Position numbers and translations under genes: made by a program
Notes under the pieces: generated by a model
Told to the model about the DNA's origin: nothing
Databases searched by the model: none
What the model saw: only the letters and a program-made list of their open reading frames with translations
NCBI RefSeq assembly: GCF_000612585.1
Contig: NZ_JFCA01000037.1
Location: 1-64,000, forward strand
Direction of reading: 5' to 3'
From: Pseudomonas sp. CHM02
GTDB lineage: Bacteria > Pseudomonadota > Gammaproteobacteria > Pseudomonadales > Pseudomonadaceae
Length of the DNA: 64,000 bases
Shown here: positions 27,049 through 35,690 of the stretch, piece after piece
Layout of the letters: each line of letters begins with the position of its first letter
Position numbering within the stretch: the first letter of the stretch is position 1

Positions 27049-27939
27049 ATGTCCACATCCGGTTTTTCCGCGTCCCAGCACCAAGCCAGCACCTTGTACC
27101 TGCCGCCCGGCCCCTGGGCGACGGTACTCGATTGCCTGTGCGACCACTTCCCGGCGATCGGCCGTGAACACTGGCTGGACCGCATCGCCCGGGGCCGGGT
27201 GCTGGACATCAACGGCAGCCCGATCAGCCTGGACCTGGCCTACAAGGAAGGCTTGTGCATCTACTATTTTCGCGAAGTGCCAAACGAGAAGGTCATTGCG
27301 GTGCAGGAGACCATTCTGTACGCCGACGAGCACTTGGTGGTCGCCGACAAACCGCACTTCCTGCCTGTGACCCCGGCCGGTGAATATGTCGAGCAGACCC
27401 TGCTGCGCCGCCTGATTCGTCGCCTGGACAATCCCTCGCTGGTGCCTTTGCACCGCATTGATCGGCACACCGCTGGGCTGGTGCTGTTCTCGGCCAACCC
27501 GGCCAGCCGTTCGGCTTATCAGCAACTGTTTCCCACGCGCCAGATCGATAAATTCTACGAAGCCATCGCGCCAGCCCTGCCCGGCCTGACGTTCCCCCTG
27601 GTGCATAAAAGCCGCCTGGTGGATGGCGAACCGTTCTTTCGCATGCAGGAAGGCGTGGGTGCGGCCAACACTGAAACGGCTGTGGAAGTGCGGGAAAAGC
27701 ACGGCGATCTGTGGCGTTACGGCCTGTTCCCCGTCACCGGCAAGAAGCACCAGTTGCGCGTGCACATGACCGCACTCGGCGCGAGTATCTGCAATGACCC
27801 GTTCTACCCCGACGTCATCAAGGATGCCGTGGACGACTACGCCAACCCGCTGAAACTGCTGGCCCAGGGCGTACGCTTTATCGACCCGGTCACAGGTGAA
27901 GAGCGCAGTTTCCGCAGCCAGATCATCCTCGACTGGTAA
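27049..27939 (+). CDS. RluA-family pseudouridine synthase
   Basis: 296 aa. The catalytic Asp is in PLHRIDRHTAGLVLFS (about residues 138-153), with the second conserved motif in GLFPVTGKKHQLRVHMTALG and the basic strand RQIDKFYEAI. It isomerises specific uridines in rRNA or tRNA; the target is not clear (the divergent YLPPGPWATVLD N-terminus is common in pseudomonads). I chose the ATG at 27049. The open frame upstream is the shadow of the preceding gene. A strong hairpin follows. Confidence 0.9.
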   Translation: MSTSGFSASQHQASTLYLPPGPWATVLDCLCDHFPAIGREHWLDRIARGRVLDINGSPISLDLAYKEGLCIYYFREVPNEKVIAVQETILYADEHLVVADKPHFLPVTPAGEYVEQTLLRRLIRRLDNPSLVPLHRIDRHTAGLVLFSANPASRSAYQQLFPTRQIDKFYEAIAPALPGLTFPLVHKSRLVDGEPFFRMQEGVGAANTETAVEVREKHGDLWRYGLFPVTGKKHQLRVHMTALGASICNDPFYPDVIKDAVDDYANPLKLLAQGVRFIDPVTGEERSFRSQIILDW

Positions 27940-27952
27940 CCCCCAGAAACGA

Positions 27953-27977
27953 CAAGGCCCGCGCGAGGCGGGCCTTG
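27953..27977. terminator. Bidirectional hairpin between convergent genes
   Basis: CAAGGCCCGC / GCGGGCCTTG, a 10-bp stem with a five-base loop, between the pseudouridine synthase and the lipoprotein gene. A short TTG T-rich run follows on the plus strand and TTG TCG on the minus strand. Confidence 0.75.
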
Positions 27978-27994
27978 TTGGCAAACGCTAAGAC

Positions 27995-28216
27995 TTACAG
28001 GTCTTTAACGGTGCGAACCTGATCTTTGTTGATGCGGGTGCGCTTGCCGTCAAGTTGTTCGAATTCGTAGAAACCCGAATCGGCGTCGAATTTCGGGGTG
28101 TCGACAGCCTGGATTTCGCGACCGTCATTCAGGGTGATCACTGTTGGCGAGGCGCAACCGGCGAGGGTAGCGAGGCCCAGTGCAAGCATGAGAGCGGCGA
28201 TGGTCCGTTGAGTCAT
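27995..28216 (-). CDS. YgdI/YgdR-type small lipoprotein
   Basis: 73 aa. A type II signal peptide ends in the lipobox LATLAGC (Cys about residue 21). The mature part TVITLNDGREIQAVDTPKFDADSGFYEFEQLDGKRTRINKDQVRTVKDL matches the DUF903/YgdI SH3-like fold. Asp/Ser rules suggest outer-membrane sorting, but this is not certain. The start at 28216 has a GGAGAC ribosome site. Function unknown. Confidence 0.9.
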   Translation of the reverse strand: MTQRTIAALMLALGLATLAGCASPTVITLNDGREIQAVDTPKFDADSGFYEFEQLDGKRTRINKDQVRTVKDL

Positions 28217-28295
28217 GAGTGTGTCTCCGAGAGAATACTTTTTAGTGGCTGACCTTGTGACGCATGCGGCGCCGACAAAGTTCCTTGTGCGAGGT

Positions 28296-28898
28296 TCATT
28301 CTGACACGCCCGAAGGCGTCTGTAACAGCTCCGGCGTATTAAGGTTGGCCAGGCGCGGGTCATTCGCCGGGCACTCCAGGCCCACGCCGCCCAGTTGCAG
28401 GAATATCTTGCGCGGGCTGCGTTCACCGGCATGCCAGGCGCTTTCCACCGCGTCACTCAAGGCGGTCGGGACAATGCAGATCAGCGGTTCCCAGAATTCT
28501 CCATGGCGCACCATCACCGGCAGCAGGGGGTTGCGCTGTAGGGTCTCACGCAGGTCGGCGAGCAGTCGCGCGTCGATCTGCGGCACATCGCACGGCAGTA
28601 TCAGCAAGTGCGCGTGGCGCGCGGCGGCGAGTCCCGCACGGATACCCGCGAGCGGGCCGGGAAAGTCCGGGCTGTCGTCGCTCACCAACTGGTCGGCATA
28701 GGTGGCGTAGCGTTCGGTATTGCGGTTGCACGAGATGATCAGGTCATCCGTCAGCGGCCGCACCAGGCGTTGCAAATGGGCGATCAAGGGCTGGCCGCGC
28801 CATTCCAGCAAGCCTTTGTCCTGGCCGCCCATGCGCTGGCCACGGCCACCGGACAGCAGCAGAACCGAACAGGGCAGGGGCGACGAATCGATAGGCAT
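28296..28898 (-). CDS. mobA: Molybdenum cofactor guanylyltransferase MobA
   Basis: 200 aa. The nucleotide-binding signature LLLSGGRGQRMGGQDKGLLEWRG (about residues 13-35) and PCDVPQID (about 102-109) are diagnostic. MobA attaches GMP to molybdopterin, giving the dinucleotide form used by DMSO-reductase-family enzymes. It is divergent from moaB-moeA, which serve the same pathway. The frame upstream of 28898 is antisense to moaB. Confidence 0.93.
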   Translation of the reverse strand: MPIDSSPLPCSVLLLSGGRGQRMGGQDKGLLEWRGQPLIAHLQRLVRPLTDDLIISCNRNTERYATYADQLVSDDSPDFPGPLAGIRAGLAAARHAHLLILPCDVPQIDARLLADLRETLQRNPLLPVMVRHGEFWEPLICIVPTALSDAVESAWHAGERSPRKIFLQLGGVGLECPANDPRLANLNTPELLQTPSGVSE

Positions 28899-28974
28899 GA
28901 TGGTTCCGCAGCGGCAGTAAAAGGGGGCCCTGTGATATAACATCGGGCTGTTCCTTCGACAACCGGACCGTGCC

Positions 28975-29514
28975 ATGAAAGCCAAGGCAGATGCGCCCTT
29001 CGTACCCCTGAACATCGCTGTACTGACCGTCAGCGACACCCGTACCCTCGAAACCGATACCTCCGGGCAGGTCTTCGTCGACCGCTTGACCGCCGCCGGT
29101 CACAACCTGGCCGAGCGTGTGCTGCTCAAGGACGACCTCTACAAGATCCGCGCCCAGGTTGCCCACTGGATCGCCGAAGACGTGGTGCAAGTGGTGCTGA
29201 TCACCGGTGGCACCGGCTTCACCGGCCGCGACAGCACGCCCGAGGCGGTGAGCTGCCTGCTGGACAAGCAGGTCGACGGCTTTGGCGAACTGTTCCGCCA
29301 GATCTCCGTGGCCGATATCGGCACCTCCACCGTGCAATCCCGCGCCTTGGCCGGCCTGGCCAATGGCACCCTGGTGTGCTGCCTGCCGGGTTCCACCAAT
29401 GCCGTGCGTACCGGTTGGGACGGCATCCTCGCCGAGCAATTGGACAACCGTCACCGCCCGTGCAATTTCGTGCCGCACCTGAAACAGGCCGAGCCTTGTG
29501 AATCCCGTGGGTAA
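28975..29514 (+). CDS. moaB: Molybdenum cofactor biosynthesis protein MoaB (MogA-like)
   Basis: 179 aa. MoCF-binding fold with VLTVSDTRTLETDTSG, the GGTGFTGRDSTPEA loop and LPGSTNAVRTGW. Proteins of this type adenylylate molybdopterin or act like MogA. Its last codons overlap the moeA start by 17 bases, so the two are translated together. Confidence 0.93.
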   Translation: MKAKADAPFVPLNIAVLTVSDTRTLETDTSGQVFVDRLTAAGHNLAERVLLKDDLYKIRAQVAHWIAEDVVQVVLITGGTGFTGRDSTPEAVSCLLDKQVDGFGELFRQISVADIGTSTVQSRALAGLANGTLVCCLPGSTNAVRTGWDGILAEQLDNRHRPCNFVPHLKQAEPCESRG

Positions 29515-30724
29515 GCCCGGCAAGACCGGTGCGCTGATGCCGGTAGAACAGGCACTGCAACAGCTGCTGGCGATGGCCGAAGCCGCGCCGATCCGCGAGC
29601 AGGAAACCCTGCCCCTGGCGCATTGCGACGGGCGTGTATTGGCACAAGACCTGATCTCCACCCTCGACCTGCCGCCTTGGCCCAACAGTGCCATGGACGG
29701 TTACGCCCTGCGCCTGGGCGACTGGACCGGTGAGCCCCTGGTGGTCAGCCAGCGCATCTTCGCCGGCCAGGCGCCACAGCCCCTGGCCGCCGGCACCTGC
29801 GCGCGCATCTTCACTGGCGCGCCGGTACCCGAAGGCGCCGACTGTGTCGAGATGCAGGAAAACGCCGTGGTCCACGCCGATGAACGCGTGAGCTTCACCG
29901 AGCCCTTGCACACCGACCAGAACATCCGCCCCCAGGGCCAGGAAACCACCGTGGGCGAGTTGGTCCTCACCGCCGGTACGCGCCTGGGCCCGATTGAACT
30001 GGGCCTGGTCGCGTCCCTCGGCCGTGACCGCCTCGCCGTGGTCCGCCGCCCACAGGTGGCTGTGTTGTCCACCGGCGACGAGTTGATCGAACCCGGTTTG
30101 CCGCTGGGGCCGGGGCAGATCTACAACAGCAATCGACGGGTGCTGTGCTCATGGCTCGCCCGCATGGGCTGCGAAGTGATCGATGCCGGCATTCTCCCGG
30201 ATGACCTGGAAAAAACTCGTACACAGTTGGCGAGCCTGGGCAGCGTCGACCTGATTCTGTCGACCGGCGGTGTGTCGGTGGGCGAGGCGGACTTCCTCGG
30301 CATCGCCCTGCGTGAAGAGGGGGAACTGGCGTTGTGGAAACTGGCGATCAAGCCGGGCAAGCCGCTGACCTTCGGGCACTTCCGTGGTGTGCCGGTGATC
30401 GGCCTGCCGGGCAACCCAGCCTCGACGCTGGTGACCTTCGCGCTGCTGGCGCGGCCTTATCTGCTGCGCCGCCAAGGCGTGCAAGACGTCGAACCGCTGC
30501 GCTTTGAAGTGCCGGTGGGGTTTACCTGGCCCAAACCGGGCAACCGCCGCGAATACCTGCGCGGGCGCATCGAGCAAGGCAAGGCGATCATCTACCGCAA
30601 CCAAAGCTCCGGCGTGCTGCGCAGTGCCGCGTGGGCGGAAGGCTTTGTGGAGGTGTTGGAAGGCACGACCTTGGAGATCGGCGATACCGTCAATTTCATC
30701 CCGCTCAGTGAAGTCCTGAACTAA
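29498..30724 (+). CDS. moeA: Molybdopterin molybdenumtransferase MoeA
   Basis: 408 aa. MoeA landmarks in order: PPWPNSAMDGYAL, ARIFTGAPVPEGAD, VAVLSTGDEL, GQIYNSNRRVL, LSTGGVSVGEADF, KPGKPLTFG and GLPGNPAS. It inserts molybdate into the adenylylated pterin. GTG at 29498 gives MNPVGKPGKTGAL; an ATG 13 codons in is possible, but the longer form is usual in pseudomonads. Confidence 0.94.
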   Translation: MNPVGKPGKTGALMPVEQALQQLLAMAEAAPIREQETLPLAHCDGRVLAQDLISTLDLPPWPNSAMDGYALRLGDWTGEPLVVSQRIFAGQAPQPLAAGTCARIFTGAPVPEGADCVEMQENAVVHADERVSFTEPLHTDQNIRPQGQETTVGELVLTAGTRLGPIELGLVASLGRDRLAVVRRPQVAVLSTGDELIEPGLPLGPGQIYNSNRRVLCSWLARMGCEVIDAGILPDDLEKTRTQLASLGSVDLILSTGGVSVGEADFLGIALREEGELALWKLAIKPGKPLTFGHFRGVPVIGLPGNPASTLVTFALLARPYLLRRQGVQDVEPLRFEVPVGFTWPKPGNRREYLRGRIEQGKAIIYRNQSSGVLRSAAWAEGFVEVLEGTTLEIGDTVNFIPLSEVLN

Positions 30725-30726
30725 CC

Positions 30727-30807
30727 CCTGTAGGAGTCGGCTTGCCGGCGATGCCGGTCTACCCGTCCGATGAAGGTTGACTGGAGTACCGCTATCGCCG
30801 GCAAGGG
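30727..30807. repeat. REPIN-type inverted repeat
   Basis: CTGTAGGAGTCGGCTTGCCGGCGATG and the opposed CTATCGCCGGCAAGG, between convergent moeA and the FlhB-tail gene. Same family as 9033, 53114 and 60484; the right copy is degenerate. Confidence 0.75.
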
Positions 30808-30815
30808 GCGTTGGG

Positions 30816-31145
30816 TCAGTAGTCGTCGCCGCGTTCGGTCACATCCCGCTCCACCGGCCCCGCATCCGGGTCATACCCCACCGGGAACTTGCCCTTCAAT
30901 GTCCACGCAAACGCGATGATCTCGGCAACCGTGCGGTACAACTCCTCCGGAATGCTGTCCCCCAGTTCCATACGTGCCAGCAGCTTCACCAACTCGGCGT
31001 TTTCATAGATGGGCACTTCATTTTCCCGCGCCAGCTTCAGAATGGCTTCGGCCAGGGCATCGTCGCCCTTGGCCGTCAGGGTCGGTGCCTGCTGGCCGTC
31101 GTACTTGAGGGCAATGGCCTGGCGCGGTGGCGTAGGGTTCTTCAT
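30816..31145 (-). CDS. FlhB C-terminal-domain homologue (FhlB-like)
   Basis: 109 aa corresponding only to the cytoplasmic tail of the type III export switch protein FlhB: QAIALKYDGQQAPTLTAKGDDALAEAILKLARENEVPIYENAELVKLLARMELGDSIPEELYRTVAEIIAFAW. The autocleavage NPTH motif is absent (it would precede residue 1). Such tail-only proteins can interact with the flagellar export gate. It overlaps the fliK-like gene by four bases and is co-translated with it. Confidence 0.88.
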   Translation of the reverse strand: MKNPTPPRQAIALKYDGQQAPTLTAKGDDALAEAILKLARENEVPIYENAELVKLLARMELGDSIPEELYRTVAEIIAFAWTLKGKFPVGYDPDAGPVERDVTERGDDY

Positions 31146-32719
31146 GCGGTCTCATCCACCCAGCGTTGCTCCAGTCCGGTCTTTGGCCCGCGCGGCGGGG
31201 TGCCGAGGTGGCAATCGAGGTCGCCGACGTTGATGCCTGAAGTCACCAGGCGTTCGCGCAGGTTGCCCAAATGGCTTTCGATCAAGCTGGCGGTGAACGG
31301 TCGGGTGGCCCACAGCTGGCTGGACAGTTTGCCCTGACTCAATTGCGCCTGGACCTGCAACGGCCCCAGCGGCTCCATGTCGAAGGCCAGTTCGACGCGC
31401 CAGAGCATCTGCTTGGCGTCCTTCTTGTCCTTGCGTTCGGGTTGGTCCTTGTCCGGCGTCGGCTCTTCGCGCTGGAACTTGACTTGCAGCGGCACGATGT
31501 CCTGCAGCGTGCGCATCGGGATTTCCAGCTGCCACGTGGTCTGCAGGCGGCCGTCGGCGGTGGTGCCGGTCTGTTCCAGGCTCGACAACTGATGACTTTG
31601 CAGCCGAGAGATCGCGCCGGCGGCCAGGCGCAGCAGGTTTTCCAGGTCGCCTTCGCCTTCCAGTTTCGCCATCAATCGTTCGGGCAATGGGAAGCCGGCG
31701 GGTATCTGCCGGGCACTGACTTGGCCGAGGGTGTTGAGTGGGCTGCGTACGAAGTTGGGCAGCATCTGGGCCAGGGTATTGGCGGCGAGGATGGCATTCA
31801 TATTGGTGCTGGCGGGCAGGGCGGGCAGCAAGTCCGCGACCAGGCGCAGCAGCGCGCCTTTCATGTCCAGCGGTGGGATCTGCGGATTTTGCCCGGCCAG
31901 CAGTTTGGCCTCCAGAAAGGCGCCGCTGTTCTGGATGACTTGCGCCAGCACCTTGGGGTTGCTGACCTGGGCCAGGTCCGGCAAGGCCGCCAGCAGACGG
32001 TCGGCGGCGGCGCGCAGGTCGGCGGAGGTGCTGTCGCCACGGGGCAGGTTCTGCAGCGCGGTGAACACCGCGTCCAGTGAGCCTTGGCGGCTTTGCTGGG
32101 TTGACAGTTGCTGGGTGACGGCCAGTTGATCCTTGAGCCCGCTCAGCGGCACAAAGCTCAAGGTCTGCTCGTTCTGCACCACGGCGCTGAGCAAGCTGCC
32201 GACGCGCAGGGGTTGCGGGCTTTCCACGGTCAGGGTCGCGCCCGCCAGGGCGTTGTTGAGCACGGTGACCAGCGAGCGGTAGATCGCCGGTTGCGCCGTG
32301 CCCTGGGGCAGCATCTGGGTGGTCAGCACCTTGGCCTGCAACAACGTGCCCACCGGCATCTGGTGGGTGTCGATGCGGGTGAGGGCGGCGACATTGGCGC
32401 TCAGGGCCTGCTGCAGACTGAGGGTGAGGTTGCCCGTGGGCGTCTGGCTCACGGCCACATTGCTGCCCAGCGGCAGCGGCTGGGGGCTGCTCGCCTGTAC
32501 CAGGGTCTGGCGACCGCCTTCAAGGGTCAGTTTGAGCAACAACTGGAAGGCTTCACCGCCTTGTTTCAGGGCGATGACTTCGGCATTCGCGGTTTTCCCG
32601 GGGTCGATCAGGCCGATCTGTGGCTCCAGCAGTTTCAACAACTCGCCGGTCGCAGGCGCAGGACCGGGCCCGGCGGCAGGGGCGGGTGGAAGCGTAGGAA
32701 GGTTGATCTCACCGGTCAT
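31142..32719 (-). CDS. FliK-family flagellar hook-length control protein
   Basis: 525 aa from the ATG at 32719 (MTGEINLPTLPPAP). It has a Pro/Ala-rich N-terminus, a long Gln/Leu/Thr-rich middle and a C-terminal FliK domain (LWRVELAFDMEPLGPLQVQAQLSQGKLSSQLWATRPFTASLIESHLGNLRERLVTSGINVGDLDCHLG). FliK measures hook length and triggers the FlhB substrate switch. Its pairing with an FlhB-tail gene fits, though the main flagellar cluster is not in this window, so this could be a second, specialised copy. It is divergent from ccmA. Confidence 0.85.
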   Translation of the reverse strand: MTGEINLPTLPPAPAAGPGPAPATGELLKLLEPQIGLIDPGKTANAEVIALKQGGEAFQLLLKLTLEGGRQTLVQASSPQPLPLGSNVAVSQTPTGNLTLSLQQALSANVAALTRIDTHQMPVGTLLQAKVLTTQMLPQGTAQPAIYRSLVTVLNNALAGATLTVESPQPLRVGSLLSAVVQNEQTLSFVPLSGLKDQLAVTQQLSTQQSRQGSLDAVFTALQNLPRGDSTSADLRAAADRLLAALPDLAQVSNPKVLAQVIQNSGAFLEAKLLAGQNPQIPPLDMKGALLRLVADLLPALPASTNMNAILAANTLAQMLPNFVRSPLNTLGQVSARQIPAGFPLPERLMAKLEGEGDLENLLRLAAGAISRLQSHQLSSLEQTGTTADGRLQTTWQLEIPMRTLQDIVPLQVKFQREEPTPDKDQPERKDKKDAKQMLWRVELAFDMEPLGPLQVQAQLSQGKLSSQLWATRPFTASLIESHLGNLRERLVTSGINVGDLDCHLGTPPRGPKTGLEQRWVDETA

Positions 32720-32771
32720 CGCGTGCGTCGTCTCTGGGGAAATTGCCCTCTTTAGAGTAGGGCATCGCATG

Positions 32772-32777
32772 TATAAT
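32772..32777 (+). promoter_or_regulatory. Consensus -10 (TATAAT) upstream of ccmA
   Basis: TATAAT in the 200-bp gap between fliK and ccmA. The -35 at 16 bp (CTTTAG) is poor. It would give a ccm leader of about 135 bases. Confidence 0.45.
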
Positions 32778-32919
32778 GCCGCCCGTCTGCAAAGAGAGCG
32801 GTAAAAACCTCACAACTATTTGATCCAGCTCTCTAAAATCGGTCGCCAAAGCCGTTATTGTGCATTTCTCTTTAACGGCCGCTGCACCGCCGACTTGAAC
32901 CGTAAAGGCCCGCGATCTT

Positions 32920-33555
32920 TTGACCAGCCCTCTTCTTGAAGCCGTAGCGCTCTCCTGTGAACGCGACCTGCGCCTGTTGTTCGAGCACCTCGAATTGCGG
33001 CTGACGGGCGGCGACATGGTGCAGGTCAGCGGCCCCAACGGCAGCGGCAAGACCAGTTTGCTGCGCCTGCTGGCCGGGTTGATGCAGCCGACGGCCGGCG
33101 AAGTCCGCCTCAACGGCAAGCCCCTCAACGAACAGCGTACTGAACTGGCGCGTAACCTGGTCTGGATCGGCCACGCCGCCGGCATCAAGGATGTGCTCAC
33201 CGCCGAAGAAAACCTCAGTTGGCTCAGCGCCCTGCATCATCGCGCTTCCCGCGACGCCATCTGGCAGGCCCTGGCCGCGGTCGGCCTCAAGGGCTTCGAA
33301 GACGTTCCCTGCCACACCCTGTCCGCCGGCCAACAGCGCCGCGTGGCCCTGGCGCGCCTGTACCTGCCGGGCCCGCCGCTGTGGATTCTCGATGAACCGT
33401 TCACCGCCCTCGACAAACAGGGCGTTGCCCAGTTGGAAGAACACCTGGCCCAACATTGCGAGCGGGGCGGCCTGGTCGTACTCACGACTCACCACACCCT
33501 GGCGCGCATGCCTGCCGGTTACCGTGACCTCGACCTGGGCCGGTGGTCGCTATGA
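32920..33555 (+). CDS. ccmA: Cytochrome c maturation heme-export ABC ATPase CcmA
   Basis: 211 aa. Walker A GPNGSGKTS (about residues 38-46), signature LSAGQQRRVALARL and Walker B LWILDEPFTALD. With CcmB it powers release of holo-CcmE from CcmC/D. The start is TTG at 32920 (MTSPLLEAVAL) with AAAGG ten bases upstream; no ATG fits. It is the first gene of a nine-gene operon with overlapping junctions. Confidence 0.93.
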   Translation: MTSPLLEAVALSCERDLRLLFEHLELRLTGGDMVQVSGPNGSGKTSLLRLLAGLMQPTAGEVRLNGKPLNEQRTELARNLVWIGHAAGIKDVLTAEENLSWLSALHHRASRDAIWQALAAVGLKGFEDVPCHTLSAGQQRRVALARLYLPGPPLWILDEPFTALDKQGVAQLEEHLAQHCERGGLVVLTTHHTLARMPAGYRDLDLGRWSL

Positions 33556-34220
33556 GCGTCTTCGCCCTGTTGGTCGCCCGCGAGGCGCGGTTGCTGTGCC
33601 GCCGTCCGGCCGAGTTGGCCAACCCGCTGGTGTTCTTCGCGATTGTCATCGCGTTGTTCCCGTTGGCGGTCGGCCCCGAGACTAAACTGTTGCAAACCTT
33701 GTCCCCTGGACTGGTGTGGGTCGCCGCGCTTTTATCGGTCCTGCTCTCGCTGGACGGGCTGTTTCGCAGTGATTTCGAGGACGGTTCCCTCGAACAGTGG
33801 GTCCTTTCGTCGCACCCCCTGCCACTTCTGGTACTGGCAAAGGTACTGGCACACTGGGCTTTTTCCGGCTTGGCGCTAGTCTTGCTCTCGCCGCTGCTGG
33901 CGATGATGCTCGGCTTGCCCGTCGAATGCCTGCCGGTGTTGCTCCTGTCCTTGTTGCTCGGTACGCCGGTGCTCAGCCTGTTGGGGGCGGTGGGCGCAGC
34001 GTTGACCGTCGGTTTGAAGCGGGGTGGCCTGTTACTGGCCCTGTTGATTCTGCCTTTGTACATCCCGGTGTTGATCCTGGGCAGCGGCGCTTTGCAAGCC
34101 GCGCTCATGGGCATGCCGGCGACCGGTTACCTCTTGTGGCTTGGTAGCCTGGCCGCCCTGGCGGTAACCCTGACACCCTTTGCTATAGCGGCTGGCCTGA
34201 AGATCAGCGTCGGCGAATAA
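33552..34220 (+). CDS. ccmB: Heme exporter permease CcmB
   Basis: 222 aa with six membrane segments, beginning MSVFALLVAREARLLCRRPAELANPLVFF, and with the family stretch LDGLFRSDFEDGSLEQ. It is the membrane partner of CcmA. Its ATG overlaps the ccmA stop (ATGA). Confidence 0.94.
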   Translation: MSVFALLVAREARLLCRRPAELANPLVFFAIVIALFPLAVGPETKLLQTLSPGLVWVAALLSVLLSLDGLFRSDFEDGSLEQWVLSSHPLPLLVLAKVLAHWAFSGLALVLLSPLLAMMLGLPVECLPVLLLSLLLGTPVLSLLGAVGAALTVGLKRGGLLLALLILPLYIPVLILGSGALQAALMGMPATGYLLWLGSLAALAVTLTPFAIAAGLKISVGE

Positions 34221-34306
34221 TGAGGTCTGGTTAAGCGTTATAACCTTAATCAGTAAAGACCCTGAGCTTCTTGCAATGACAAGAAGCCACCGTGATGGAA
34301 ACAGCA

Positions 34307-35062
34307 ATGAACTGGACCTGGTTTCACAAGCTCGGCTCGCCCAAATGGTTCTATGGCATCAGCGGCAAGCTGCTGCCGTGGTTGAGCGTTGCCGCCGTGT
34401 TGCTGATCGGCATCGGCCTGGTCTGGGGCCTGGCCTTCGCGCCGCCGGACTACCAGCAAGGCAACAGCTTTCGCATCATCTATATCCACGTTCCCGCCGC
34501 GATGCTGGCCCAGTCCTGCTACGTGATGCTGGCGGTGTGCGGCATCGTCGGCCTGGTGTGGAAGATGAAGCTGGCGGATGTGGCCCTGCAATGCGCCGCG
34601 CCCATCGGTGCGTGGATGACCGCCGTGGCGCTGGTCACCGGCGCGATCTGGGGTAAACCGACCTGGGGCTCGTGGTGGGTGTGGGATGCACGACTGACGT
34701 CCATGTTGATCCTGCTGTTCCTGTACTTCGGCCTGATTGCCCTGGGCAACGCCATCAGCAATCGTGACAGCGCCGCCAAGGCCTGCGCGGTGCTGGCGAT
34801 TGTCGGCGTCATCAACATCCCGATCATCAAATACTCGGTGGAGTGGTGGAACACCCTGCACCAGGGCGCCACCTTCACCCTCACCGAAAAACCGGCGATG
34901 CCCGTGGAAATGTGGGCGCCGCTGCTGCTGATGGTGCTGGGGTTCTACTGCTTCTTCGGCGCCGTGCTGCTGATGCGCATGCGCCTTGAAGTGCTCAAGC
35001 GTGAAGCCCGCACCAGTTGGGTCAAGGCCGAAGTGCAAACCAGCCTGGGAGCGCGTGGATGA
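34307..35062 (+). CDS. ccmC: Heme-handling membrane protein CcmC
   Basis: 251 aa, six membrane segments. The tryptophan-rich WWD motif is GKPTWGSWWVWDARLTS (about residues 113-129), with heme-ligand histidines in YIHVPAA and EWWNTLHQG. It loads heme onto CcmE. ATG 34307 (MNWTWFHKL) follows GGA by seven bases; GTG 34292 and ATG 34295 in frame would add four or five residues. Confidence 0.94.
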   Translation: MNWTWFHKLGSPKWFYGISGKLLPWLSVAAVLLIGIGLVWGLAFAPPDYQQGNSFRIIYIHVPAAMLAQSCYVMLAVCGIVGLVWKMKLADVALQCAAPIGAWMTAVALVTGAIWGKPTWGSWWVWDARLTSMLILLFLYFGLIALGNAISNRDSAAKACAVLAIVGVINIPIIKYSVEWWNTLHQGATFTLTEKPAMPVEMWAPLLLMVLGFYCFFGAVLLMRMRLEVLKREARTSWVKAEVQTSLGARG

Positions 35063-35235
35063 GTTTTGCTTCTTTCAGCGAGTTTCTCGCCATGGGCCAT
35101 CACGGCCTGTATGTCTGGACGGCCTATGGCATCTGCCTGGCCGTGCTGGCCGTCAACGTCGCCGCGCCGATCCTGGCCCGCAAGCGTTACCTGCAACAAG
35201 AGGCGCGTCGTCTGCGCCGGGAGACCGATAAGTGA
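35059..35235 (+). CDS. ccmD: CcmD, small membrane protein of the heme-loading complex
   Basis: 58 aa with one membrane segment (GLYVWTAYGICLAVLAVNVAAPIL) and a basic tail (RKRYLQQEARRLRRETDK), as in all CcmD. It is needed for release of holo-CcmE from CcmC. Its start overlaps the ccmC stop, its end overlaps ccmE. Confidence 0.93.
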   Translation: MSFASFSEFLAMGHHGLYVWTAYGICLAVLAVNVAAPILARKRYLQQEARRLRRETDK

Positions 35236-35687
35236 ATCCGCTGCGTAGAAAGCGTCTGTTGATCATCCTTGCCATCCTGGCCGGCGTCGGCATTGCCGTG
35301 ACCCTGGCCTTGAGCGCCCTGCAGCAGAACATCAACCTGTTCTACACCCCGACCCAGATCGCCAATGGCGAAGCGCCTGTCGATACGCGGATTCGCGCCG
35401 GTGGCATGGTGGAGAAAGGCTCGCTGAAACGTTCTTCCGACTCCCTCGACGTGACCTTCGTGGTCACCGACTTCAACAAGGCCGTGACCATCACCTACCG
35501 CGGCATCCTTCCGGACCTGTTCCGCGAAGGCCAGGGCATCGTCGCCCTGGGCAAACTCAATGCCGACGGTGTAGTAGTGGCCGACGAAGTGCTGGCCAAG
35601 CACGATGAGAAATACATGCCGCCGGAAGTCACCAAGGCCCTGAAAGACAGCGGCCAATCCGCGCCAACGCCTGCCAAGGAGGGCTAA
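35232..35687 (+). CDS. ccmE: Periplasmic heme chaperone CcmE
   Basis: 151 aa. N-terminal anchor (LLIILAILAGVGIAVTLALSAL), OB-fold domain, and the covalent heme-binding His in VLAKHDEKYMPPE (about residue 123). The GTG start at 35232 overlaps the ccmD stop. It carries heme to the CcmF/H ligase. Confidence 0.95.
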   Translation: MNPLRRKRLLIILAILAGVGIAVTLALSALQQNINLFYTPTQIANGEAPVDTRIRAGGMVEKGSLKRSSDSLDVTFVVTDFNKAVTITYRGILPDLFREGQGIVALGKLNADGVVVADEVLAKHDEKYMPPEVTKALKDSGQSAPTPAKEG

Positions 35688-35690
35688 GTG

